Positions 23,301 to 38,300 are shown, counted from the stretch's first letter. The stretch is DNA of 64,000 nucleotides from Bedellia somnulentella (GCA_963576735.1 OY755198.1:7626001-7690000), one strand, 5' to 3'. The notes: generated by a model from the letters alone, not told the origin. Made by a program: numbers and translations.

Positions 23301-26300
23301 TACATAAATACATATACACACGACATTAGTTCCCATTGGGGTAAGCAGAGACTATCGAATGTACTATCGGCATAGGTAGTACAAGCGATCTTTTAACTAG
23401 ATATCGCGTGGTATAAAACAGCTATCTCTTTCGCACTTAGTATCGTTTACTGTCATCTCATTCTAACCGATATCGAAACGATAACGGTTAGAATGAGATG
23501 GCAGAATACGATACTAAGTAAGTGCGTAAGAGATGGCTGCTTTATCCCACGCGATAACTAGTTTAAACACTGCTCGTTCGTAAAAATGAAAAAATGTGAA
23601 TGTAAAGAGTTTCTTTGTTGCTTCTTCTCTTTACGAACACCTTCCAAAGCAACGGATTTATGAGTAAATTTAAAATTTTTGACGTTCAAAAAATGGTAGT
23701 TTTTAACTTGATTTTGAAAAATATACTTTTTTATTATATTATGTAATAGTTCTATCCTATCTAACATGAACTTCAAGACAAAAAGATATCTCCGCTAGAT
23801 GGCACTAGGTACCTACATCGCGGTATTAAAGTGTAGAATTACTAAAGTTAAACCACAATTTGCTATGTAATTTAAAAATGTACCACTATGTCCCGATTTT
23901 CAATAGGTTTAAAATGCCTAACTAATCAGCACTATACAGCACTATACAGCAAATTATGTATTATATATTAATATATTTACATTTCTAGATGGTTCTAACC
24001 AACTAATAATTATATTAAACACATTTTTGTTTGTCAAACAGAATCCTCCAGCCGAGATGGGTGGGACAAACTCCGACGGGTTTCTTCAATCTATCCTCAA
24101 CGATGAGGATTTACAGCTGATGGACATGGCTATGAATGAGGGTAAGAGAGGGAAAAAATATATATTTAATAATTATTACGTACTGACATATTTACGCTAT
24201 TATTTCGTTTTTGGTTGAATTATTCGTCCCTAGGAATTTTATTTATCTATCGTACATTTATCTCGTTTTTAGGATCACATAGATAGTACGTAAGTACATA
24301 GGTATACTCACGGTCATAAATCCCAAAATAAAAAAAAACTATTATTTGCTCAACGTGATAAATCTATGGCAACAATGCCTTTATAGACTCTTTGGAAGGA
24401 ATACAACTTATTAAGCATAAATAAATGGATAATGAAATCTTAATGATGATATTAGTGTAGAGACTCCCATATCCATACATATTATACCCGAGTCGCCACT
24501 GACATCTGCAGGAAGAAATAGATTAGTGCTATTCTAAGCCGACACTACACAGTTTCTGAGAAACTGCGATGTAACATTATTTGTTTTGACGCACGCAAAT
24601 TGTGCAAATAAAGTTCAAAGTCACATGAAAAACTACCACAGTACTTATTATCTATGTGTATTTGCATAAATCAAATGTAGATAAATTTGTTGACAATCCG
24701 AAAATATCTTTATTGTCTTTCACTCGTTAACAGTTATCATTTGCTCTTGGAATCTTGATACGAATAGTTGTACAATTTGCGAAAATATCAATCTTATTTT
24801 GTGTAATAGAGATTAACGAATATTTTTCTTAGTTGTGTGATTTTTTTCGTTATTCAACATGGGCGTATATTCGTACGTATATAGGCTTTTTGTTAAGAAG
24901 CTAGTGCTTCTATGAAAAGCAGAAAAATAAGTGTTTAAAACTGTGCGCTTTCAAAAAACTTTTCAAGTGCGAATATTTAATTAAAACTTTGATTCAAAAC
25001 TGATTTTAGTGAAAATATACAAGTGACTGGATTCCTCAAGTGTTGATTGTTTTTGGAATTGAAAAGAAGTGGTATATTTTTATTGCCAAAGTCAATAAAA
25101 GGCCTACATATGACATACTTTCTGAACAAAGTCACAAAAGGCTCGAAGACGCACAACTCAGATATATGTGTGTGCCTATGTCGATTTTGCTGCGCCCTCC
25201 GTAGACAAAGGAAATCTAGTGATTCGTATATCAAAGTACCTGTTAACGTTTTGAAACGATATAACTTTTGTCTCTGGTCTTTTAAATATAGACTTTTCTT
25301 TAACATATGACGCGAAGGCTTAAGACAATCTTAAAACGATAGTTTGCATCCTTATCTCCGTGTTATTTGAATATATACGGGGATGTGTACTCAGTGATTG
25401 CCGTACTGTAATTACATCGCGGGATTTTCCGAGAGTAGAGGAAAAAACTTTATTTTCACTCTACACTCTTTATCGAAGGATTAGAATGTAATCTATTGAT
25501 ATATCGCCGATGATGCGAAAATATATTTATGAATAGATAATGACATGATACAGTCACTGATAGAAGAAATAAAATATTGAAAATTTGCGAGGATCGCAAA
25601 GATATTCTTGGATATAAAAACATGGATTTGACATTAGCGGGCTATATTCCGCAGTACTATAGCGTGCCGCCATATTTGACGGGACCGCTATTGTTTCCGG
25701 TTCCGGAGTATCTCAATCCTTATCATAGTTACCATGATGGTGAGTTTAGCCATATGTGTGTTGATAAAATAATGTATTTTTTATCTAAAATATTAGGAAA
25801 ATTCTATTTATTTAAGGGCGTCCCCGGAAAAATAGGTTGATGTTGATTGTTTGGAAATTCTATAAAGTCTGATTTGATGATATTGATATGACATGAATAA
25901 AATATATGTTGGTGATTAGTTCATGGTGTTAAAATTTGATGTTTAACATTTTAATAATTTGTTGAAAAATATGATGAAAAAAATTGAATTGGAACATGCT
26001 TTTTTTTCATAAAAACCGTATAGGCTCCAATGGCATAACATACATGTGAACTCATTATGTGTCTATATACGCGTAGCTTTAAGATCTGTAACTTTGATGT
26101 TTAACTTTTTATTTAAACATTATAGTTATTCAATAAAACTAAATAAACTACATTTAACCTACGCGCGCGTTTTTTCCGTCCCTGTCACTCTCAGTAAATT
26201 TGACGTAAGAGTGAGCGCAATAGCTGCAAAATGCGGGGAGGCCCTTAAGAAAGATAGGCGTCCGAAGTATGAAGAATAAAAGAGCATGCATGAAAAGATT

Positions 26301-29300
26301 GATAGATGTAAACGAAGCCAGAGATGTTTGCTTGGATCGTACAAAGTGGCGATCAATAGTCCCTGCCTACCCCAATGGGGAATAAAAGCGTGTGTATGTA
26401 TGTATGTATCCATCGTAGAATTTAATGAAAGCATTCCTCGGAGTTCGAAAGGTTATTTAAATCAATGAAACATTAAAATGTATATATCCCAGCATATGTC
26501 AATATATGTATCAATTAGTGACTTGCAAAAAATTACGATACACATACTAACGGACATAAATCCCAGAAAGGGGTAGCCAGAGCTTTGGAGCTAGGAACTC
26601 CTCAGCCACATTTGGAAGTTTATAGTTGATTTTATTATTATTGTTTTTGTTTTTTTTTTACTGATCTGATTCTGTTTGTGGTTTTTTTTTCTGTCTTTAG
26701 TTAAATGATATCTTTTTTATATTTTTTTATTTTATATCCTGAGTCGGGCCTACACCAATTTGTCTTTTCTAAATTCATATGTGTGGTTAATTTATCATGG
26801 TTGTTAACGGTGAGGGAAAACATCGTGAGGAAACCCACATGGCTGAGTTGTACTTAGTCATGTGACAGTGTATTCGTACAAAACGGCGATAGGCCTGCCC
26901 CCTATCACGTGAGTACACTGTCTAAGCAAAACGTGGGTACCTTCTCTGGACACTAGATGGCGCTGCCATCTGAGTTCAGAAGTATTGGTACCTCTGCCAA
27001 CCCCTTCGGGGATAAACGGCGTGAACGTTTATGTTATATGTTTATGTTTATTATTTTTTTATTTTCTTTATTTGTGTTCTCAAAAAGTTTAGTGTTTAGG
27101 CTGTTTTTTTGTAAGCTTGGTTCCACTTGCTGTGTGTGTTTTGTTAATTTTTGTGCCTTTAATAGCAAATAAATAACTTTTCTTTCTTTCTTTCTTTCTA
27201 AGATGGTAGAAATAAAGTATCATTGGTGATGAGTTTCCAGCCGCATCGCCCAAAAATCACTGAAAAAGATCCATACCCTTAATCAGCATATTATTTAACA
27301 AGATACAGAGATATAACAGACACGTAAACTGATAACGACAGTGGAAAATAATGATTAGAAGATGCTCATTTCCGACAAAGATTACTATCGGCTTATATGC
27401 GATAGTCCAATGTACACACACTATCTAGTGATTGTGCTAATTTTTATGATATGAAGTTTATTTTTTGCCGTGTTGTGCCGGCTTACAATATCACTACCCC
27501 TTTCTTCCCACGGGTGTCGTAAGAGGCGACTAACGCCCGATTTCTGAATTGAGTATTCAAGCTGAGAACGACTTAAATATCGTTTTGTCTCATTCAGTTG
27601 TTAATTTCAATGCGACAGAACGATACTTATGGTGTTCTCAGCTGGAATACTCAATTCGGAAATCGGGCCTAGGGTATGGAGCATTTTTATGTGTTTTTGG
27701 TCGATGTGGTTGGAGACCCATAATCAACGATACTTTATTTCTCCCCTATAAAAATGAGGAGTTTCTAGCTCTGCTCTGGCTACCCCTTTTTGGGATGTAT
27801 GGCCGTGAGTATATGTATGTTTTTTTTTTGGGATAATGGGTGTGAGGCAATCTGTTACTAGATATTACAAATTTAAATAGATATGTCATATTTTGTCATG
27901 TCATGCTGTGTAGTGTCGGCTTAGAATAGCACTACCCCATTTCTTCCGGTGGGTGTACGTAAGAGGCGACTGACGGTATTGGGGCTATTAAGGGATTTTT
28001 GGGCGATGCGGTTGGAGACCCATCACCAACAACCTTAATTTCACCATCTTTAGCCCACTCAACTTTCCAAAATGGCTGGGGAATTCCTAATTCCTTAGCT
28101 CTGGCTACCCCTTTTAGGGATTTATAGCCGTGAGTATATGTATGTATGTATGTATGTCATATTTTATGTCTATGTAGAAGCCATAAACTAATACTAAGGC
28201 TTAAAAAACTATTTGCATTTCGTTATCGGCAATATCTACGAATGATGCAATATTTAGATATAAATAATAATATTAATCGCTTTATCTATTCAAATTTGAT
28301 AACAGAGCGACGCATATGATATGATCTTTAAAATATGCCCCTTTTTGCCGTAACATCACATATGGGAGTTGATAGGAGACAAGATGGTAGAAACAAAGTA
28401 ACATTGGTGATTGGTCTCCCAACCGCAATCGCCCAAAAGCCACTTAATAAGCCCCATACCCTTAGTCGCCCCTCTCTTACGACACCCGTAGGTAGGAAGG
28501 GTAGTGACATTCTTAGCCGGCACTACACAGCATCGCGGTTATTTCTTGGAAAATGTAACCCGACCTACAAGTTCCCATTGGGGTAGGGCAAAGACTATCG
28601 ATCGCCACTTCGTACGATCCTGACAAACCTCTCTAGCTTCGTTTACATCCATCAATCTTTTCATACATGCTCTTTTATTCTTCATACTTCGGACGCCAGC
28701 CTTTTTGAGCACACTCTCAATTTGGTCCGAGTGTGTTCTCCGTAGTCGTCCTCTACTAACATTACCATCCACTAGCTCTATAGATCCCTTTTACCAATTT
28801 TCTATCATCCATCCTTAATAAAATATCCGTTTAGCCTTTATATTCTATGAACGAGGAAAATATGTTTATAGATAGTTGCTATTTAAATACATTGTGCTCA
28901 AAAAAGCAGGCGCCTGAAGTATGAAGAATAAAAGAGCATGTATGAAAAGATTGATGGATGTAAACGAAGCTAGAGAGGTTTGCCAGGATCGTACAACGTG
29001 ACAATAGTGTCTGCCTACCCCAATGGGAAATAATGGCGTGAGTATATATATATTTTATACACAAATGCTATTTTACGATATTACAGTAAAACTCAATGGT
29101 AATAATTTTAGTAGTCCATCTACGAAGCTACGAAATGCTACGACTTAATTTGTAGCCGTAGCATTAATTAGACTCTTTAGAAAGTAAATTTTCTTTATCG
29201 ACTTTGCTAAGAGGTTTTTGCATGATTTTTTCAAATTAACTTGTTATTTCATAATTTAAATCTTTTTGTTCATGAAAACCTCATGTGGGGATTATTACTA

Positions 29301-32300
29301 ATAAATAAGAATAAATAAAGGAAAGCAAATTTTTTCTTTCCTTTATTTATTTCTCTTTATATATATATATTTCTTTCCCCGCCTGTGTCGAAATTTTTCT
29401 TTCCTTTATTTATTCTTATTTATTAGTAACTTGTTATTTGTCACATTTTTTGTGAGTGAACAAGTCTGCGGGGTGCTGTGTAGTGCCGACTTAGAATGTC
29501 ACTACCCCTTTCTACCCACGGGTGTCGTAAAAGGTCACTAAGGGTATGGGGCTTGCTTTAAGTGGTTTTGGGCAATGCGGTTGTAGACCTGTTACTAACG
29601 ATACTTTATGTGTACTGTTATTTCAATTGTGGTTGAGGAGTTTCTAGCTCTGAAGGTACCCGTTTTTGGGATTTATGGCCGTGAGTATATGTATGTACAT
29701 ACATACATACATACATCGCCACTTTGTACGATCCTTGCAAACCTCTCTGGCCTCGTTTACATCCATCAATCTTTTCATACATGCTCTTTTATTCTTCATA
29801 CTGCGGACACCTGCCTTTTTGAGCACATTTTCTATTTGATCCAAATGTGTCCTCCGAGATCGTCCTCTACTAACATTACCTTCCACATTGGCTCTATATA
29901 TCTCTTTCACCAATTTACTGTCATCCATCCTCTCTATGTGCCCAAACCATCTCAACATTCCTTTTTCTATCTTTCTTACAATATCATCTTTTACACCACA
30001 CCTTTCACGAATCACATCATTCCTCACACGATCACATAACCTTACATTACACACTTTTCTGCGGGATCTCATTTTTACTGCATTCACTCTACTTTCATGC
30101 TTATATGTATGTATGTATGTAATTATCTCAAATGGGTATTCAAACATAAGCCTAAGAATTTAAACATATCGTATGTAATTGTTATATTATTTTCATGATT
30201 ATTCAGCATTTTTTTTATCGTTATCAGGATGGGTAAGAAATGAGATAAGAACTTATTTGTGACCTTTTTTCAATTATAACAGAACGTATTTTTCTATGCC
30301 CTTCGAGATATGAAAGATTCTTGAACTTAAGTTGTCAGTAATAAAATTATCTAAAGTAAAGCATTGTTTAGGCATGTCAAGTGATATACAGTTTTCTACA
30401 ACGTTGATAGCTTAGATTGTACAGTCGCCATCAGATATATCGGAGCGGCCGAGGTACTCAAATACTTCTGAGCAGCAATAAATTTCAATAAATTCTTTAC
30501 GGTAAATAAGATCTGAACATCCACTTCGCCACAAACTGCATAAATCAAAAGTTATAACTTTCTAAAACAAAAACATGTAAACGAAAAACAATTTATCATG
30601 GTTGTTAACGGTGAGAGAAAACATCGTAAGGAAACCCACATGGCTAAATTGTACTTAGCCATGTGACAGTGTATTCGTACAAAACGGCAATAGGCCTGCC
30701 TCTTATCATGTGAGTACACTGTCCAAGCAAAACGTGGGTACCTACTTTGGACATTAGATGGCGCTGTCATGTGGTGTTCAGAAGTATTGTTACCTCTGCC
30801 AACCCCTTCGGGGATAAACGGCGTGAATGTTTGTGTTATGTAAACAATATTATATGTTTTCTACAGGTATGTACACGATGAGGATCCTGGACGGCGGCGC
30901 GGCTCATCACCATCACCAGCCGCACCACAACCACACGCATGTGATGATGACCGGTACGTTTTGTCTTCATCATCACTGTTTTCTTCAGGATATGTGGCGG
31001 ATAAAAATAATTACTCCTGAAGGTCTCCTCTTCACGCCGAGAACGATTATTTGCATACTTATCTCTTTTTAATATAACTCACTTTCTCCCTCGCACGATA
31101 GAATAATCTGATTTTGACATTTTGATATGTATAAGGGCCGGCGCTCACTGCCGGCATGGCATGGCAAAGGATTTCGGTACAGATACAGCATTTTTAATCT
31201 TATTGCCATGCATATAGAATTCATTTTGACACAACGATGCCGAGGGAGGCCGCGGTAGGACAGAACGTCGGCATCGTTGTGTCAAAATGAAGTAAAATGA
31301 ATTCTATACTCATGGGAATAAGATTAAAAATGCTATATCTGTACCGAAATCCTTTGCCATGCCATGCCATGCCATGCCGGCAGTCAGCGCTGGCCCTAAG
31401 ACAATTTAAATATTTGCGCTTTCTTTTCGATGAAACCAACGACAGCTACGGAGGTATAGATAGTATATAGATAAAAACTTTATTTATGTAATCATAACAA
31501 TAACATACAACACATTAAAACACATAATACAAAAATAAAAGTAAAAAGTAAAAATGTGAGATAATAAAAGAAAAAAACAAATTACAAATGTGCAAGGTAT
31601 GTGCGCTATGGTAACACAAACTAGGCCTTAACTCGGCGTTTATAAATGCTATAAAGCAAAAACGTATAAAGGCATCGTCGGATTCGTCGAATATCACCAT
31701 GCATTCTCATATATCAGAAATGTCAAAAATATGGATAATTCGTTTCGTGTGAGCGAGACAGAAATAAATTTTAAAATGGGTTAGAAGATATAAGTATGCC
31801 TATTTTCGTTCTCGATGTGAAGAGTTGACCCTCAGAAGTCGATTCTAAGCTCGTAATGAAGAGTCTTACTTTGGTAATAAGCAGTTTTAATGTGCTTATA
31901 TTTATTGAAGAAAAGTCACATTTTAATAAAGCACTGACATACATATAGTTAATAAATGGTGTAGCCAGAGCTTCACAATTAGAAATATCTTAGCCTTATT
32001 TATAAATAAAGGAAAGAAAGATTTCGACACAGGCGGGAATCGAACCCGCGACCTCGGGTATACGCCCCCGGCGCTCTGCCAATTGAGCTATCGTGTCAAT
32101 GGCTGCCAGCGCGAAATTCTTCTATCCTTTATTCTTTTACACGTTTAAGTAGTGTTTGCGTTTCCTACCTCCGAATATTTACTAATTCGGAAGGCCATTT
32201 GTCTATCTTTTCAGATAGAATGCAAAAGTTGAAAACGCCTAAGTATCACATAATTTAAATCTTTTTGTTCATGAAAACCTCATGTGGGAATTAAAATATC

Positions 32301-35300
32301 TTAGCCTTTTTTTAAGTTGTGTAAGGAAATTATTGTGATTCTGAAGCTTTGGTCACCTATTATTTGAAAGTCGTATCGTGAGTTGAAAGTTTTAGTCAAT
32401 GTTAATCTTCTACGACCTGTATTATATATTATTTTTTATTGCTGTGTAGTGTCGGCTTAGAATAACACTACCCCATTTCTTCCGGTGGGTGTACGTAAGA
32501 GGCGACTAACGGTATTGGGGCTTTTAAGGGATTTTTGGGCGATGCGGTTGGAGACCCATCACCAACAACCTTTATTTTACTATCTTTTCCCCACTCAACT
32601 TTCCAAACGTGGCTGAGGAACTTCTAGTTCCTTAGCTCTTGCTAACCCTTCTTGGGATTTATAGCCGTGAGTATATGTATGTATGTATTTATTTGATATA
32701 TCTACCATATATATACTATTTCTTATATCCACCATCGAATACACCAAATAATACATATAGAACTAAAACAACTATGGTTTCCCTCAGAACGCGACTCACT
32801 ATCCGACAGCGCGGTTTCCTCAATGGGCTCGGAGCGGGTTCCCTCACTGTCCGACAGCGAGTGGTGCGATGGCAGCGATTCCGCACAGGAGTTTCATAGG
32901 TGAGGAAACTTAATTTAAAATTTATTGTTATTTTATGATATTTCAACGGTTCAAAGATGTAAAATGATTGTAAATATATCTTTTTTTCTCCACATTGACT
33001 TTGAAAGTCGATAGTACTTACTATTTACTATAGCTGTACATATTTTATTTTAATGACCCGTAAAAGAAAAATGTGGATTTTTAGAAGTGTATTAATTTAC
33101 GTTCGAAAGATGATATGAATTTGACACATATTTTTTTCAAGTTCGTATTTTCAATTGTGCTGTGTAGTGTCAGCTTAGAATTACCCCAATTCTTCGGGAG
33201 GGTGTACGTAAGAGGCGACTAATGGTATTGAGGCTTTAAAGGGATTTTTGGGCGATGCGGTTGGAGACCCATCACCAACAACCTTTATTTTACCATCTTT
33301 TCTCCACTTAACTTTCCAAAAGTGGCTGAGGAATTTCTGATTCCTTAGCTCTGGCTACCCTATCTAGGGATTTATAGCCGTGAGTATATGTATGTATGTA
33401 TGTATATTTTAAATATTTTCCTTCTTTTGTCCACCTAAAAAGGCATGAACGTTTGAGTTTTATATAGATGTGACTAATACCAATGTTATTTTCAGTTCGA
33501 AGTTCCGTCCGTACGACGCGAGCTACGGCCGCGAAAGAGCTCAGCCGCAGAAGAAACATCAGATGTTTGGAAAACGATGCTTTCAGGTAACATACATACA
33601 AGTCAGGCTTTGTTTTGAATTTAAACCTCATGTGGGGATTATTACTAATGAATAAAGGATAAATAAAGGAAAGAAAAACTTCGACACCGGCGGGGATCGA
33701 ACCCGCGACCTCCACGAACGTAGAAACGCAAACACTACTTAAAAGTTGGATTGAATCAGGCGTTACTTTGCGGAAATCCATAGCAATACTAATATTAATA
33801 AATTTCTTCGCTTAATTCCGCTAAATAATACCTGCAGTATTTATTGGGAATACTAATGGCGAAAAATAATAAACAATCTTACTGAAATACTTACTGAATT
33901 ACACATTTTAACTATATACACCAATTATTGGTTAATCATAGAATTGAAATAAGTTCGAAACATAATTAATCATTACTATACAAATTATTGCCATACTGAA
34001 ACTTCAATGTGTAGTGTCGGCTTAGAATAGCACTACCACATTTCTTCTTGGGTGTACGTAAGAGGTGACTTAACGGTATTGGGGCTTTTAAGGGATTTTT
34101 GGGCGATGCGGTTGGAGACCCATCACCAACAACCTTTATTTCACCATCTTTCCCCCACGGAACTTCCAAAAGTGGCTGAGGAATTTCTCATTCCAAAGCT
34201 CTGGCTACCCCGTTAAGGGATTTATAGCCGTGTATGAAACTTCAAGTAGTTTTATTTGTTTTACTAGATGGTGCATTATGTAAAAGCAACAAAAAAAATA
34301 AATTATAGTCTGATTTTAATTCGAGTCAGTAAAATGACAGGTGCAACTGTCACTAACTGTCACTGATACATACAAAAAGATGTATCAGTGACATTTACAC
34401 CTGTCATTTTACTGACTCGAATTAAAAATCAGACTTTAATATATTTATGAAAAAGATATATCCTATGATACAATTACGCATTTTTATGATATTTAAGTTG
34501 TTTTTTTTTAAAAAAAAACTTATTATATTAACAGGAACAACCGACCCCGGTAGAGCCTCTCGTAGCGAGGAACCACGGAGTGGTCAAGTACGAGTGTACG
34601 GAACCGAACGTGTACGCTCCTGACAATATGCATTTACATAACGGTGAGATATATTTATTTATTTATTTTAATAGCGTAGTTAGCAAACTGTAGGTATGTG
34701 AAATTGTTTTAGTAAAAATATGTAATGATGGCGATTAAAGAGGATTTTAAAGAAAAAGTTTTGAAAACAAAAATACGGTGGTAAATATGAAAATCATTAA
34801 AGTATTTTTTTGGTATATATGATTTATATATATGTCAAATTTACAACTTAATTAAGTATATAAAAATATTGAGTCGCCACTTTTTTGGTAACACTGTACA
34901 TACATACATACATATACTCACGGCTATAATTCCCTTGAAGGGGTAGCCAAAACTAAGGAATTATAAATTCCTCAGCCACTTTTGGAAGTTGAGTGGGGAA
35001 AAGATTGTAAAAATAAAGGTTTTTGGTGATGGGTCTCCAGCCGCATCGCCCAAAAATCCAACAAAAAGCCCCAATACCCTTAGTCGCCTCTTACGACACC
35101 CGTGGGTAGAAAGGGGTAGCGACATTCTAAGCCGGCACTACACGGCTAACACTGTGCAGTAAATTAATATATGAACATGTTATTCTTGAATTTGTTTAAT
35201 GTTAAACAGATTCCAGACAGAGACTGAATAAAGTTTAATTGCTGTGCTGGAAAATTATTTCATCTTTGTATTTTGATTTAAATCATATATAATAATAATA

Positions 35301-38300
35301 ATATATCATAATAAAATAAATATTTTCCACCCAGTGGCTGAATTTGGTCGAGCCCCTCCAATGCTGCACCCTGCTATGGATAATGCGCATTCACTACTAC
35401 AGGTAATATTCTGTTTTAAATCTTAATTATATACAAAAACATTACATAAATAAAAAATAAATACATACATATACTCACGCCTGTAAATCCTTGGAAGGGG
35501 TAGCCAGAGCTGAGGAATTAGAAATTCCTCAGCCACTTTTGGAAATGTGAGCGGGGAAAAGATGGTAAAAATAAAGGTTGTTGGTGATGGGTCTCCAACC
35601 GCATCCCCCAAAAATCCCTTAAAAGCCCCAACACCGTTAGTTGCCTCTTACGTACACCCACCGGAAGAAATGGGTAGTGCTATTCTAAGCCGACACTACA
35701 CAGCAAATAGTATATATACGGTTGAATTGAGAACACTATATTTTTTGAAGTCGGTTAGAAATGGGAGAGAAAAAATATAGTTTTAGTAAGTAAAATTGCA
35801 ATATAGTTTGGTGGTTTCTTAGCACCAGATTGTTAATACTTAGAGAAATTTACACCCACAAATTTCTAAAAAAACAGAAAAATAGTTCCCTTAACCACTT
35901 TTGGAATTCAAACTTCCTGGACAAATAACACCTCAGTCTTCCCGTGACCATGATAACTGAAAAGTTTTCGAAACGTCGGGCTTTAAAAACAATGTAATAA
36001 CACGCGATTAAAATATCCGAAAATCAATAGTTGTTTAAATAATAATATAAATTTGTCCCCAGCCCCCGCTATCAAACGGTCTGTCTACCCCCGGTCGTAT
36101 TTCCGCCGAGAGGATTCGTCACAATCACACGTATAGCGCTGTATTGGCCCCGGATAGACGGAGGACTGTCGATAAGAGAGGTAAATGTTATTTTCTATAT
36201 TATATAAAAAAAAAATGTTTACATCATTTTAAGCTAATTAGAAAAGTTTTTAATTATAAATGTGAAAGTTTAGATGTTTGTGTGTTTGAGGCAAAAAGGC
36301 TCCTCAAAGACATAATATATACGAAGGAAATTTGGTAGAATGTTAGATAATGACCCAAATTATCGAATAGAATACTTTTCACCCCGGAAAAAAAATACCA
36401 ATAAAATATTCACGGCTGATTGAACTAAGAGTACCGGAAAACCGCCTTAAGCTTTGTCATAAGCAAATTTGACAGTACGAAATCTGTCGGGTCAGCTGGT
36501 AATCTATAAATCCTATTAATATTATAAAGGCGAAAGTTTGTAAGTATGCATGTATGGATATATGGATGTTTGTTACTCTTTCACGTAAAAACTACTGAAT
36601 GGATTTGAATGAAACTTTACCACAATATAGCTTATACATCAGAATAACACATAGGCTACAATTTTTGAGGTTTTATTAAATTAATTAAAAAAACGCCTTA
36701 AGCTTTGTCATAAGCGAATTTGACAGTACGAAGTCTGTCGGGTCAGCTAGTATAAAATAAAGTAGTGTTAGTTACACTATTTTTACTCGAGAACAGATGA
36801 ACCGATCTGACTGAAAATTGGTGGAGAGGTAGAAACGCTAAATATCGTAGGTATCGTAGGCGGACCACTAGTAATTAACAATTCTTTGATAGATTTGAGC
36901 CTACAAGCCTTTGGGTCAAAGTGGATTTTTAGAACATCTGTATATGAAAAATTATTCGTTGTTTCTAATTAATATTGAAAATATTGAGTGTAACATATAA
37001 ATAATAAGAAATTCACGATCTTAAAAACAAAGCAACACCTTACGCCTCTTACCTCTAGCGTAATGTTATTCTAAACCGACTTTTCTTCTCCAGAACGTCG
37101 TCTAACGGAAGGCAGTATGTCTGACGCAGGTTCTACAACTAGTAGTGGCCAACATATGTCCCGAGATGAAAAGAGAGCGAAGGCTCTAGGTAAGACATTT
37201 TGTAATCGCATTCTTAGATTCTGATTGGACTTTTAACATCACATTCATATACTCACGGCTATAAATCCTAAAATGGAGTAGCCAGAGCTTCGGAATATTA
37301 ATTTCCTCAGCCACATTTGGAAGTTGATAGGGGACAAGATGGTAGAAATAAAGTATCGTCACTTAAAAAAAGCCTCATACCCTTAGTCGCTTCATACGGC
37401 ACCCGTGGGTAGAAAGGGGTAGTGACATTCTAAGCCGACACTTAAATTTCTGATCTCAAATGTACGATTTGTATGGAGAAAAGAAAAAATAAAGTTGCTT
37501 TAATCAAGTTGGTCCCGTAGTAAGCGTTGTTCAGAATAATCTCCTTAACAAACTCCTTTTGGTTTGTTATTCTCCTATTGAACACCCTGAATATGTATAT
37601 TCAGGTTAATCATATACAAATACATGTCAGCATAATTTGTACGAGCGACCTTTCAACTGGATATCGCGTGAGATAAAACGGCCATCTCTTTCGCACTTAG
37701 TATTGTATACTGTCATCTCATCCTTAAAGATATCGTGTCGATAAAATAGCGCTTGTGCTAGATCTTCTGCATACATACATATACTCACGGCTATAATTCC
37801 CTAGAAGGGGTAGCCAGAGCTAAGGAATTAGAAATTCCTCAGCAAAGGAAAGTTGTATGGGGAAAAGTTGGTAAAATAATGGTTGTTGGTGATGGGTCTC
37901 CAACCGCATCGCCCATAAATCCCTTAAAATCCCCAATACCGTTAGTCGCCTCTTACGTACACCCACTGGAAGAAATAGGGTAGTGCTATTCGAAACCACT
38001 ACACAGCATTCACCTTCTAGTTAACTAATTTTAATTTTAATGTGCATTTGATATTTTGATCATGAGCCTCGAATGCTCAATTCCGAGATATTTTGATACT
38101 TTTTCAATTTTTTTAAGCTTTATCATTAAAACATAAACAATTGCCCAGAATAAAAACAAACATATTTTTTTTCAAATAAAGCTATATAGTCTGGATGCAC
38201 TAGATTTTAAATTTTAAATTACAGTTTTGTTGATTTATTATAATTATTCTATGTCATAAATAAAAATACCTTTCAAAGAATATCAGGCAAGGGATAAAAT

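Noticed and set aside
29644..30147. A host gene of 167 codons on the minus strand
   Set aside because: [11 protein letters not shown] and SRGRSRRT show it is the C-terminal end of a retrotransposon protein. The first and last parts of the frame read through microsatellite.
33308..33781. The 157-codon minus-strand frame, second longest in the window
   Set aside because: It runs antisense through cnc exon 7, a tRNA-bearing element and a TACA-flanked element. The protein is a patchwork of repeat translations ([18 protein letters not shown]).
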